Assembly: GCA_012932865.1 (NCBI GenBank)
Contig: SAXG01000044.1
Location: 310,001-374,000 of the forward strand
DNA from: Amylostereum areolatum
Lineage: Eukaryota > Basidiomycota > Agaricomycetes > Russulales > Stereaceae
DNA length: 64,000 nt
Direction: 5' to 3'
The notes beneath the pieces are model-generated. The model saw only the letters and a program-made list of their open reading frames with translations, ran no database searches and had not been told where the DNA came from. This document shows, piece after piece, positions 55,691-64,000 of this stretch (position 1 is the stretch's first letter; each line of letters begins with the position of its first letter). A program made the position numbers and the translations under genes.

Positions 55691-56108
55691 TTTCGACGAC
55701 TAGCGAGGTAGGTTCGAGCCTGACGGTGCTGCCCGAGACGATGTCCCTGCTGATACGCACGTTCCTCCTTCAGCCTCGTGGCCAATGCCAAATTCGTCGT
55801 GCCCATTGTCTGGCACGTCATCAAGGCGGACTCGAGCACTGGTGCCGTCTTGTACGCCTACCCATTCCCTCGCGTGTTCTGAGTGGTATTGCTGATTTTG
55901 AATCTATGTGCGCTGCAGCTCCTTCCAGGTGGCGTTGCAGATCAGCGTGCTAAACAGCCGCTACCCAGGCGCCGGTCTCTCGTTCAAGCTCCAGAGACTA
56001 CGTAACAAAGGCCTGTTCGACAACGTCGATGTTGAGAAGTAAGCCCTCTCACCGACTCGTTCCCTCGTGTAAATTCCAACGATCCGGACAATCTCGTCCC
56101 TTTGTTAG
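55691..56108 (+). other. Unidentified coding remnants
   Basis: Two protein-like segments in plus frames (AKFVVPIVWHVIKADSSTG at about 55790 and SSFQVALQISVLNSRYPGAG at about 55920), separated by stops or an intron. I recognise no family. They may be fragments like the ClpP and CK2 pieces on either side. Confidence 0.3.
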
Positions 56109-56324
56109 GTCTTCGAAGTCGTGAACATCGGCAACAACGAGAAGTGCATTATCAAGGTTTGAAACCCGTGAAGAAGAAGAAGATCAAGTGCGAGATTAAA
56201 ATGTTGCAAAGCCTCGCTGGCGGGCCGAACATCGTTGCGCTCTTGGATGTCGTCCGAAACCCATTGTCGAAGATCCTTAACCTGATCACAGCACAACGTC
56301 GATTTCAAGGTGTTATACCCGCGC

Positions 56325-56781
56325 TGTCATGAACGGTCTATAATTTTCTTTTTACTTTACATCGGTTACACGCTTTAGGACTTATCGACTTATCACCGGT
56401 CCGGCTCCACCTTGGCCCGGACCCGGCTCATCTATATCCCGCCCGGACCCACGTGACTCATCTCGGTCCGGGTCTGACTCCTTTCTCTTGACTCATGCTG
56501 TACGATACTGACTCATGCTGTGCTCTTTTACATACGACTGCTTACTTATACTTGGTCTGCTTACTGATCGCCGTGTATTGGTTGCTTACCTAAGTCTCTC
56601 TCCTCTTGTGTATATAAGGCTCACTCTCGCTGTACATATTCCTTATCTCGAGCTAGTCAATTCTACCGACTTTGCTTGCTTTCCCTCGTCTGTCGCCGTG
56701 TCTGATCGGCTCCCCTCTGTCGTCCTCTTCCTCTGTCAGCTTTGTCGTAACTTGGTGTTGTCGCACTAGTCGTTGCTGACA
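56325..56781 (+). repeat. 5' LTR of element 2
   Basis: 457 bp, TGTCATGAACGG...GTTGCTGACA, with TATATAAGG at about 56611. The sequence AC(T)GACTCATGCTGT occurs twice within it. Confidence 0.95.
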
Positions 56782-57252
56782 TAAGCTCGAGATCTGTTTA
56801 CTCTTGCACCACCCTACGACCGTCCCTACGTACTGTAGCGTAGTAATAGTAGTACCCGTCTGGTACTGACCTTGTTCTTCCCCCGTGCCGCCCTAGACCG
56901 TTGCCCCCAGAGTACGCGGCTCGTTACCCTGACATTGTGGTCGTGCGCACGTATACCGGTGCCGGCTTGACGTTTCCTCGAAACGTTACACCTACTCGAG
57001 ACTCTCCAATACCAGGAGTTGAAAGCTCAGAGGTGACAGTAGAAGATGCACCTTTGGTGTAGGAAACGAGTAAAAGCGGCGAAAGGAAAGCGGTTTAGGA
57101 AGTCTTTGGGCTCGTGTCCCCTAGACGAAGAGACAGCCAACAGGTCGAGAAGACTGAGGCAGACCGTCTTGCGATCTCATAACAGAACCACCTTCCCTCG
57201 ACAAAATCTTCCCTTGCCGCACAGAGTAACCATTTCGACTGGGGGCTCGTGC
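56782..57252 (+). other. Leader of element 2
   Basis: 471 nt between the LTR and the ATG at 57253. No clear primer-binding site adjoins the LTR. A longer frame begins at ATG 57046, but its first ~70 residues are basic and low in structure. Confidence 0.35.
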
Positions 57253-57654
57253 ATGGAAGATTGGCGCTCGCAAGTACAAGAATTCATCCCCATCAGCCAC
57301 GACGCTATCATCTCCCTCATCAACGAATCTAAAGACCCTTGGGCCTGGCACAATTGGAAGGTCGCCCTCGGCGTAGAAGAACTTGAAGACTCCATCATAG
57401 ACATCCACTTCTATCGCCTCAAAATAAGCGAACAAGGAAACGGAAACCTCTACGTCTACTCCTGCCCATACGTCACCTACCGCTACAAACTCGAGCAACC
57501 CCCAAAATCCTTCTACGCGCCCAACGAGAAAATACCAGTGGACACTCGACACACCCACCGCCTCCTTACACCAGGCAACACCCCCAGCCCCACACCAGAG
57601 CCAGAGGTCATCGACCTCACCCAGCCAGAGGTCATCGACCTCACCCACTTATAA
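57253..57654 (+). CDS. Upstream protein of element 2 with tandem SUMO-interacting motifs
   Basis: 134 codons from ATG 57253 (or 203 from 57046). A folded-looking part (MEDWRSQVQEFIPISHDAII, DPWAWHNWKVALGVEELEDS, IIDIHFYRLKISEQG) is followed by a Pro/Thr linker, then PEVIDLTQPEVIDLTHL and a TAA at 57652. V-I-D-L-T is a textbook SUMO-interacting motif; the two copies come from an exact 24-bp tandem duplication. The frame reopens directly after the TAA and runs without a stop into gag, so readthrough could make a longer Gag. Alternatively the TAA is a recent mutation. No family is recognised for the N-terminal part. Confidence 0.6.
   Translation: MEDWRSQVQEFIPISHDAIISLINESKDPWAWHNWKVALGVEELEDSIIDIHFYRLKISEQGNGNLYVYSCPYVTYRYKLEQPPKSFYAPNEKIPVDTRHTHRLLTPGNTPSPTPEPEVIDLTQPEVIDLTHL
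57600..57647 (+). repeat. 24-bp tandem duplication encoding the SUMO-interacting motifs
   Basis: Two identical 24-bp units (57600-57623 and 57624-57647), in frame, each coding for PEVIDLT plus one residue. Confidence 0.9.
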
Positions 57655-57960
57655 ACAATTCCCTCGTTCGGACTCAACGGCTCCGACTCCAGTTCTGACT
57701 CCGACACCGACGTTGAAGACGAAAACTGCTACATATATCCCCTCCCTCTAGGCTTCACTGAACAAGGAAACGACTTCTTTGTCCAACTCGGAGACACCAC
57801 TGTCGAAGTCGCCTTTGTAGCAACCCAAACAAGTGGCATCAGTTGGTACTTCGCCAACGAAAGCCAAGACGACCTCACTGAAGCCGACTTCAACCTCATC
57901 GCCGCCTCTGCCCTACCGCCTGTCACCGACGAAGACTTCTCCGACCTCGACGAACCAATC

Positions 57961-59217
57961 ATGGCTGCCCAGTGGATCCGCACCGACCCCCAACCCCCTC
58001 TCCCCGCCGAACTTGCCAACTGCACCGAAATCGGTGGAACATGGAACATTGTCATCGGCCAAACTGGCTCTCCCATCCAACACATGAATAACGGCACCGA
58101 CGATGCCTGGCTCATGGAAGTAAATGGCCAATGGGTTGCCATCCCTGCCGTGCTTGTTGCTGCCCTCAACCTGCCACCCCCCACCGTCAATGTCACGGCC
58201 CCCCCCATCACCGTCAACCCCCCTGCGGTCACTGTTAGTGCCCCAGCCGCCGCCGCCGCCAGACCCCCCCGAAAGAAAGTCCACGCGAAAACTCCTGAAG
58301 GCTTCTCTGGGAAACGAGAGGACTTCAATGACTGGATGCGGTCGTGCGAGGAATACATGCGAGCCGCTGAGGATGACCTCGTGACGGACAAGGACAAAGT
58401 CCTCTTCATTCTCACCTACATGACGGGGGAGGCAGCACGCACCTGGAAGGCCGAGTATGAGGATGCACACTTGGCCAATGGAGCCATGGTCGCCTGGGTG
58501 GACTTCCACAAAGCACTCAAAGGGGCCTTCACCGACGTCAATGAGCAGCACCGTGCCGCAGTCGAACTGGACGGGTTCAAGCAGACGAAGGGTACCACTG
58601 CCCATGAATACTTCGCCAAGTTCGAGCAACTCGCAAGGAAGGCAGGATACTCCACGGCGCAGGACCCTATCCACCTCATGCAGCTGCTCAAACACAACGT
58701 CTACTATCGGACCATCGACTCCATCTACGACAGCGGTCATGTTCCTCAGAAATATGAGGACCTCAAAGAGCGCATCATCCTGATCGACGGTCTGCGACAG
58801 GAGCGGGAGGACCTTAAGACCCAGCGCAGTGGACCCGTGCAGAACCAAAAACCCAAAGGACAAGGATCGTCCAATGGGCAACAAGGGGGGCAGGTCCCAT
58901 GGCGCCGTGATGGAACCGGCACGGTGCACGGTGGCAAAGGCCAGCCGATGGACGTCAACCGTGTCGACATCAAGGGGCGATGCTTCCGCTGCGGACAGAA
59001 TGGCCACCAGGTGCGGGACTGCAGGGTGGACGTGAAGAACATCCGAGACATGTGGGGGAGGGACCGGTACACGGAACCACCAAAGCGAGAGGCTCGAGCA
59101 CAGACGTTCGAGACGCCCACCGCCTGGGCTAGGAGCCTGTCGGCCAAAGATCGGAAAAGCGTGATGGACGCGCTTCAAGCTCAGCCGAAGGTGGAGGAGA
59201 AGAAGGAGGGTTTTTGA
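57961..59217 (+). CDS. gag: Gag of element 2
   Basis: 418 codons from ATG 57961; the same frame is open back to 57655, with an acidic Ser/Asp-rich stretch (SDSSSDSDTDVEDE) and YIYPLPLGFTEQGNDFFVQL, so translation may begin earlier. The capsid-like gag domain runs from about residue 105 (TPEGFSGKREDFNDWMRS, FILTYMTGEAARTW, VDFHKALKGAFTDVN, FEQLARKAGY). A basic linker leads to the zinc knuckle CFRCGQNGHQVRDC near residue 341. It ends in the slippery GGT TTT TGA. Confidence 0.93.
   Translation: MAAQWIRTDPQPPLPAELANCTEIGGTWNIVIGQTGSPIQHMNNGTDDAWLMEVNGQWVAIPAVLVAALNLPPPTVNVTAPPITVNPPAVTVSAPAAAAARPPRKKVHAKTPEGFSGKREDFNDWMRSCEEYMRAAEDDLVTDKDKVLFILTYMTGEAARTWKAEYEDAHLANGAMVAWVDFHKALKGAFTDVNEQHRAAVELDGFKQTKGTTAHEYFAKFEQLARKAGYSTAQDPIHLMQLLKHNVYYRTIDSIYDSGHVPQKYEDLKERIILIDGLRQEREDLKTQRSGPVQNQKPKGQGSSNGQQGGQVPWRRDGTGTVHGGKGQPMDVNRVDIKGRCFRCGQNGHQVRDCRVDVKNIRDMWGRDRYTEPPKREARAQTFETPTAWARSLSAKDRKSVMDALQAQPKVEEKKEGF
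59208..59214 (+). promoter_or_regulatory. -1 frameshift site GGGTTTT at the gag stop
   Basis: Gag reads GAG GGT TTT TGA; a -1 slip on G-GGT-TTT continues with TTG at 59214, the first codon of pol. Same ten bases GGGTTTTTGA as in element 1. Confidence 0.7.
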
Positions 59218-62200
59218 GGGGGCTGACGATGTACACGGCATCTGAAGCCCAAGTTTCTGTCTCTCGCTCATCTGGTTTTGTGGCGCCTCGGTGGCCTGGT
59301 TCTCGTTTACATATGCACATTGTTGATTCGGACTGTACTACTACAGGGGATATCCCCATTATGACTTCTCTTACGGACTCTATCGGTACGGGCACGCGTC
59401 CCATTGTTATTTTAGATACTCAGGCTTCGATTTGTGAGCCTTCGGCTTTGGATATGGCTCCGGTTTCGGCTTCAGTTTTGGATATGGCTTTGGATACGGA
59501 CTCGGTTTTGGATATGGACCCTGTGAAGTCAGGGACAACGCCGTGCGATGGAAGGGGCACGGCGCCCAAATCATGTTATATGGCACCTGGAACGGCTCAA
59601 TGGACACTTCGTCGCTTAAGGGAAGACAAACCCGAAAGTGCGATTGCAATCCTTCGCATCTGGACACACCACCGACGCCGTGATGAGGCTACTTATGAAG
59701 CCATCAAGGAAATAACTGGCATGGGAGACGAGTTAGCATGTCAAGCTCTACTAGAGCTCGCCACTCCTATGCAGTTCATACGCTCCTCCAGCGCCAAGGA
59801 ACAAACGGTCATTCCCACACAACTGGTGGTAGATTCCAAGCGCATTGTCAAAGCTCTCGCACTCCTGGACAGTGGTTGCACTGGCTCATGTATCAACACG
59901 AAGTTTGTGCAGGAAAATCACATCCCCACGCGACGGACTGCTCGCCCAATCCCAGTACGAAATGCAGACGGCACTCTCAACACAGGAGGTCCCATCACGG
60001 AATATGTCACACTTCGCCTAAATATTCAAGACCATGAAGAAAACATTGACCTGGCGGTCTCCAATCTAGGAGATACGGACCTTTTCATTGGACATGAGTG
60101 GCTAAAGAAGCACAACCCTCACATCGACTGGAAATCCGGGTCAATTGAATTCGACCGATGCCCTATCAGCTGCTCTCATCCCCCTCCCCTCCTCAATATC
60201 GATGATGATGAAGAGGAGGAGGAAGAGCCAGTCCACATGGAAAAGGATGAGCAGCTGTTTGCCTTCGACTGGGATGGCTACAAAGCGACATACCACATCC
60301 GGACCCATGCATCGGAAATTGCAATTGAAGAGCACGCTAAGAAAAAGGAACAGACCTTCTCTGAGCGAGTCCCAACGGCGTACCACGAATTCAAGGACAT
60401 CTTTGACAAAGACGACTTCGACAAGCTCCCTGAGCGACGCCCATGGGACCACGCCATTGAGCTCACTCCTAACTTCAAACCGGTCGATTGCAAAGTTTAC
60501 CCCCTCACATTGGACGAGCAGAAGCAACTGGATGCCTTTTTGGAAGAGAACCTGAGATCTGGCCGGATCCAACCGTCCAAATCACCCATGGCCTCCCCAT
60601 TCTTCTTCATCAAGAAAAAAGATGGCTCGCTACGTCCTGTGCAGGACTATCGAAAGCTCAATGAGATGACAATAAAGAACCGTTACCCGCTCCCGCTCAT
60701 CCAAGAGTTGGTTGACAAACTTAAAGGAGCACGGCACTTTACCAAGCTCGATGTCCGATGGGGGTACAACAATGTTCGGATTAAAGAAGGGGACGAGTGG
60801 AAAGCTGCATTCCGCACAAACAAAGGTCTCTACGAGCCTACGGTCATGTTCTTTGGACTCACCAACTCCCCGTCTACGTTCCAAGCCATGATGAATGACC
60901 TGTTCAAAGACTTGATCCATCAAGGAGTCGTGGTCGTCTATTTGGACGACATCCTCATCTTCACACATACGCTAGAAGAACATCGTCGGATAGTCAAGGA
61001 GGTCCTTCGGATCCTGCGAGAAAACAAACTCTATCTGAAGCCAGAAAAGTGCGAGTTTGAGAAGGCAGAAATCGAATACCTGGGCATGATTGTCGGCGGA
61101 GGAAGGGTTCGCATGGATCCAGCAAAGGTCGCGGCAATCACCAATTGGCCAGCCCCCAAAACAAAGAAACAACTTCAATCGTTTTTGGGCTTTTGCAACT
61201 TCTACCGTCGCTTTATCAAGGACTTCAGCGGCATTGCTCACCCAATGACTAAACTCACTGGGAAGACGGAATGGGTCTGGGACACCCCACAGCAGGAGGC
61301 TTTTGAGGAACTCAAGCGACGTATAACATTGCAGCCAGTTCTAGCAATCCCTACAGACGATGGGCAGTTCCGTGTTGAGGCGGACTCCTCTGACTATGCC
61401 ACGGGCGCGGTACTTTCGCAACAACAGGACAATGGCAAATGGCACCCGGTCGCCTTCCTCTCAAAGTCCCTCAGCGAAGCTGAGAGGAACTATGAGATTT
61501 ATGACAAGGAATTACTGGCTATCATGACGGCGCTAGAGGAATGGAGACAATACCTCATGGGGGCACGACAGGAGTTTGAAATCTGGTCGGATCATCGCAA
61601 TCTCACGTACTTCCGCAAGGCGCAGAAGCTAAATCGGAGACAAGCACGATGGTTAACGGAGCTACAAGAGTATCATTGTACGCTACTCCACAAGCCTGGC
61701 AAAACAATGGGTAAACCCGATGCTATTTCCCGACTAGCGGGCCTTGAGAAGGGGGAGAAAGACAATGAAAACATTGTCCTCCTGAAACCAGAACTCTTTC
61801 GCGCCCTCAACCATGCAGGAATTATAACCAATGGACCTGACAATGTCTTCATTGAGCGGATTCAGGAGGCTACCTTGCTCCGAGACCATGCAGTAGAACG
61901 CGCCTTAGCACTCAAAGTGAAGGGATGGCTGGAACACGCAGATGGAACAATCACCTGGCAACACAGACTCTATGTCCCAAGAGACAAAGGACTCCGTGCA
62001 GACATCATCCAAGCTCATCATGACGGCCCGCTTGTCGGTCATCCAGGACGATACAAGACCCATGAGCTCATCACGCGCAACTACTGGTGGCCTGCCATTA
62101 GAGACGATGTCCGGAAATATGTTGAAGGATGTGAAACCTGCCAACGTACCAAGATTAGACATGATCGTATTGCTGCTCCACTCCACCCACACGACCCGCC

Positions 62201-63389
62201 ACAAGCGCCTTGGGAGCATGTATCCATCGACTTTGTCATGCCGCTCCCAGTCTCGGATGGAAAAGACGCCATCTGCAATGTGAACTGCATGAGTACCAAG
62301 CAGGTTGTATTCTGGGCCACGACCAAAGACCTAACGGAGGACGAACTCGCCTTCGAGTACCTACGCGAGGTGGTCCCCCATCATGGAATTCCTAGAAAGA
62401 TCGTCAGCGACCGTGGCAGCGTATTTGTCTCCAAATTCACCACGGCATTGTTCCAACTGTTAGGCATTGAAGGGAACCCGTCCACGGCGTATCACCCTCA
62501 GACGGACGGACAGACCGAACGCTCCAACATGACCATGGAAAACTACCTCCGCATCTTCGTCAATCAACGACAGGACAATTGGACACGTTACCTCCCACTT
62601 GCCATGACTGCGCTCAACAACATGGTCCATAGTTCGATTGGGATGTCTCCCAACTTTGCCAACTATGGTCGGGAACTCTACCTGGGGACAAACCCTCGAC
62701 GTGAAACAGACAACCCATCGGCAAACGAGTTTGCACAACGCATGCGAGACATCTATGAGGAAGCCCGCTCTGCGCTAAAGGCAGCACAGGACGATCAAAA
62801 GCGCTTTTACGATCGCAAGAAGGACGAACCAATAGATTACAAAATTGGCGACTTCGTCTGGCTGGAAGCCAAGACCAGAGATGGCCAAACCGTAATCAAA
62901 ACGGCACGTCCTATGCAAAAGCTAGATGACAAGCGCTTTGGTCCTTTCGAAATCCTGGAGAAAGTCGGAGCATCGGCTTACAAGCTTCGCCTCCCTACAT
63001 CCTGGTCACGAAAACATCCGGTCTTCAACGAGTCCCTCCTATCTCCACACAACGGTCCCGCCTTTGACAATCAGAAAGCACCTACACCTCCACCGCCAGA
63101 GTTAGTCCAAGGAGAGGAAGTCTATGAGGTCGAAAAGATTATAGACTCCAAGAAGGTTGGTCGCGGCTTCAAGTACCTCGTCAAATGGAAAGGCTACCCA
63201 GACAATGACAATACTTGGGAGCCTCTCACCAATCTCCAGAATGCCAAGAAACACATTGACGACTTCCACCGTGAACATCCGGGTGCCCCGAAACCTGCAC
63301 GCCTTAATCGCTGGAAACTCCTGTCGGAGGAAGAAACTGGATCTGATTACGACGAGGACGTCGAATCTAAGGAAGGGGTGATGTCATGA
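59214..63389 (+). CDS. pol: Pol of element 2: protease, RT, RNase H, integrase (first Asp missing), chromodomain
   Basis: 1391 codons. An N-terminal ~190-residue extension has repeated LDMAPVSASVLDMA-like units. Protease DSGCTGSCINT near residue 219. Reverse transcriptase YLDD near residue 576. RNase H with DSSDYATGAVLSQ and DHRNLTYF. Integrase zinc domain HHDGPLVGHPGRY...GCETCQ. In the catalytic core the segment that should read like VVDRLTK is NVNCMSTK, so Cys stands where the first catalytic Asp belongs (residue ~1025). SDRGSVF and MENYLR, with the other two, are present. Chromodomain FKYLVKWKGYPDNDNTWEP near residue 1320. The stop is inside the 3' LTR. Confidence 0.95.
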   Translation: MRGLTMYTASEAQVSVSRSSGFVAPRWPGSRLHMHIVDSDCTTTGDIPIMTSLTDSIGTGTRPIVILDTQASICEPSALDMAPVSASVLDMALDTDSVLDMDPVKSGTTPCDGRGTAPKSCYMAPGTAQWTLRRLREDKPESAIAILRIWTHHRRRDEATYEAIKEITGMGDELACQALLELATPMQFIRSSSAKEQTVIPTQLVVDSKRIVKALALLDSGCTGSCINTKFVQENHIPTRRTARPIPVRNADGTLNTGGPITEYVTLRLNIQDHEENIDLAVSNLGDTDLFIGHEWLKKHNPHIDWKSGSIEFDRCPISCSHPPPLLNIDDDEEEEEEPVHMEKDEQLFAFDWDGYKATYHIRTHASEIAIEEHAKKKEQTFSERVPTAYHEFKDIFDKDDFDKLPERRPWDHAIELTPNFKPVDCKVYPLTLDEQKQLDAFLEENLRSGRIQPSKSPMASPFFFIKKKDGSLRPVQDYRKLNEMTIKNRYPLPLIQELVDKLKGARHFTKLDVRWGYNNVRIKEGDEWKAAFRTNKGLYEPTVMFFGLTNSPSTFQAMMNDLFKDLIHQGVVVVYLDDILIFTHTLEEHRRIVKEVLRILRENKLYLKPEKCEFEKAEIEYLGMIVGGGRVRMDPAKVAAITNWPAPKTKKQLQSFLGFCNFYRRFIKDFSGIAHPMTKLTGKTEWVWDTPQQEAFEELKRRITLQPVLAIPTDDGQFRVEADSSDYATGAVLSQQQDNGKWHPVAFLSKSLSEAERNYEIYDKELLAIMTALEEWRQYLMGARQEFEIWSDHRNLTYFRKAQKLNRRQARWLTELQEYHCTLLHKPGKTMGKPDAISRLAGLEKGEKDNENIVLLKPELFRALNHAGIITNGPDNVFIERIQEATLLRDHAVERALALKVKGWLEHADGTITWQHRLYVPRDKGLRADIIQAHHDGPLVGHPGRYKTHELITRNYWWPAIRDDVRKYVEGCETCQRTKIRHDRIAAPLHPHDPPQAPWEHVSIDFVMPLPVSDGKDAICNVNCMSTKQVVFWATTKDLTEDELAFEYLREVVPHHGIPRKIVSDRGSVFVSKFTTALFQLLGIEGNPSTAYHPQTDGQTERSNMTMENYLRIFVNQRQDNWTRYLPLAMTALNNMVHSSIGMSPNFANYGRELYLGTNPRRETDNPSANEFAQRMRDIYEEARSALKAAQDDQKRFYDRKKDEPIDYKIGDFVWLEAKTRDGQTVIKTARPMQKLDDKRFGPFEILEKVGASAYKLRLPTSWSRKHPVFNESLLSPHNGPAFDNQKAPTPPPPELVQGEEVYEVEKIIDSKKVGRGFKYLVKWKGYPDNDNTWEPLTNLQNAKKHIDDFHREHPGAPKPARLNRWKLLSEEETGSDYDEDVESKEGVMS
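63369..63381 (+). other. Polypurine tract of element 2
   Basis: AAGGAAGGGGTGA directly before the TG of the 3' LTR and still inside the pol frame. Confidence 0.8.
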
Positions 63390-63838
63390 ACGGTCTATAA
63401 TTTTCTTTTTACTTTACATCGGTTACACGCTTTAGGACTTATCGACTTATCACCGGTCCGGCTCCACCTTGGCCCGGACCCGGCTCATCTATATCCCGCC
63501 CGGACCCACGTGACTCATCTCGGTCCGGGTCTGACTCCTTTCTCTTGACTCATGCTGTACGATACTGACTCATGCTGTGCTCTTTTACATACGACTGCTT
63601 ACTTATACTTGGTCTGCTTACTGATCGCCGTGTATTGGTTGCTTACCTAAGTCTCTCTCCTCTTGTGTATATAAGGCTCACTCTCGCTGTACATATTCCT
63701 TATCTCGAGCTAGTCAATTCTACCGACTTTGCTTGCTTTCCCTCGTCTGTCGCCGTGTCTGATCGGCTCCCCTCTGTCGTCCTCTTCCTCTGTCAGCTTT
63801 GTCGTAACTTGGTGTTGTCGCACTAGTCGTTGCTGACA
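63382..63838 (+). repeat. 3' LTR of element 2
   Basis: 457 bp, same as 56325-56781 by eye. Its first 8 bases also encode the last codons and the stop of pol. Confidence 0.95.
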
Positions 63839-64000
63839 CGCGCTTTTCCGACCTTGATGTTAGATTTTACATGCTGGAGCTGTTGAAGGTGCGTGACCGT
63901 ACTGATGCTATCCTTTCTCCGCTCAAATGTCGTAGGCATTAAATCTCTGCCATTCCAAGGGGATTATGCACCGGGATGTGAAACCTCACAATGTCATGAC

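Larger units (their letters stand above)
56325..63838 (+). mobile_element. Ty3/Gypsy chromovirus inside the CK2 alpha remnant (element 2)
   Basis: 7,514 bp: 457-bp LTRs that I read as identical, 5-bp duplication CGCGC (56320-56324, 63839-63843), gag, pol in the -1 frame with chromodomain, polypurine tract. A different family from element 1 (distinct LTR, gag and leader). An additional coding segment precedes gag in the same frame, separated by one stop codon. Recent insertion by LTR identity, yet the integrase lacks one catalytic residue. Confidence 0.95.
56109..64000 (+). pseudogene. Casein kinase 2 alpha remnant, split by element 2, runs off the window
   Basis: Left of the insertion: [17 protein letters not shown], then after a 1-nt loss (about 56157) [19 protein letters not shown]...[15 protein letters not shown], then a second frameshift (about 56290) into [10 protein letters not shown]. 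Right of it (from 63839): FSDLDVRFYMLELLK, a GT-AG intron, then ALNLCHSKGIMHRDVKPHN with the catalytic-loop Asp. Removing the insert with one CGCGC leaves the frame continuous at that point. These are CK2 alpha hallmarks, including the basic KKKKIK cluster. The upstream exon with the Gly-rich loop is missing, and two frameshifts predate or accompany the insertion, so this copy is probably not the functional gene. Confidence 0.75.

Noticed and set aside
56515..56769. 84-codon ORF repeated at 63572-63826
   Set aside because: Lies wholly within both LTRs of element 2; it merely reflects LTR identity.

Overview
The window is nuclear DNA of a filamentous fungus, almost certainly a basidiomycete (Agaricomycetes-like). 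It is fairly GC-rich and gene-dense. Most genes are broken by many introns of about 45-60 nt. It also carries gene families typical of that group: a TET/JBP-like dioxygenase, a DUF3435-like tyrosine recombinase and chromoviral Ty3/Gypsy elements.

Left two thirds (1-35,000), host genes: the 3' end of a C2H2 zinc-finger gene; a CCC1/VIT iron transporter; an Ldb17/Dip1/SPIN90 Arp2/3 activator; a GNAT acetyltransferase; a conserved unknown; a nucleotidyltransferase-fold protein; a seven-helix membrane protein with a long disordered tail; VPS26 (retromer); a DEAH helicase of the DHR2/DHX33 type; VWA8; RTF1 (PAF1 complex); SOF1/DCAF13 (18S rRNA processing); a second C2H2 protein; an unknown protein; and an AKR7-type aldo-keto reductase. 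Three of these genes need non-canonical introns (two GC-AG and one AT-AC) to keep frame and conserved motifs.

Right third (35,000-64,000), nested mobile DNA. An intron-containing tRNA-Thr(CGT) gene at 35063-35150 is followed by about 17.5 kb bounded on the far side by a copy of its 3' 30 bp plus flank (52671 on). Between the repeats lie a small coiled-coil gene, a large tyrosine-recombinase gene and a companion gene of unknown function. This is the layout of an element that integrates into a tRNA 3' end. The recombinase gene is split by a 10,248-bp Ty3/Gypsy chromovirus (38517-48764) with LTRs that look identical and a 5-bp target duplication. This chromovirus carries about 3.1 kb of extra genes between pol and the 3' LTR: a spliced coiled-coil/zinc-knuckle protein, a small basic protein and a single-pass membrane protein.

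Beyond the island are a solo LTR (52913-53395), a TET/JBP-like 2OG dioxygenase gene, degraded ClpP and casein kinase 2 alpha sequences, and a second intact-looking chromovirus (56325-63838) inside the CK2 alpha remnant. The second element has tandem SUMO-interacting motifs upstream of Gag, and its integrase lacks the first catalytic aspartate. Both elements place the slippery heptamer GGGTTTT directly on the gag stop codon, with pol starting in the -1 frame at exactly the next codon.

Exon-intron boundaries given to the base were placed by hand from reading frame, GT/AG signals and family motifs. Where I could not settle a boundary I say so.
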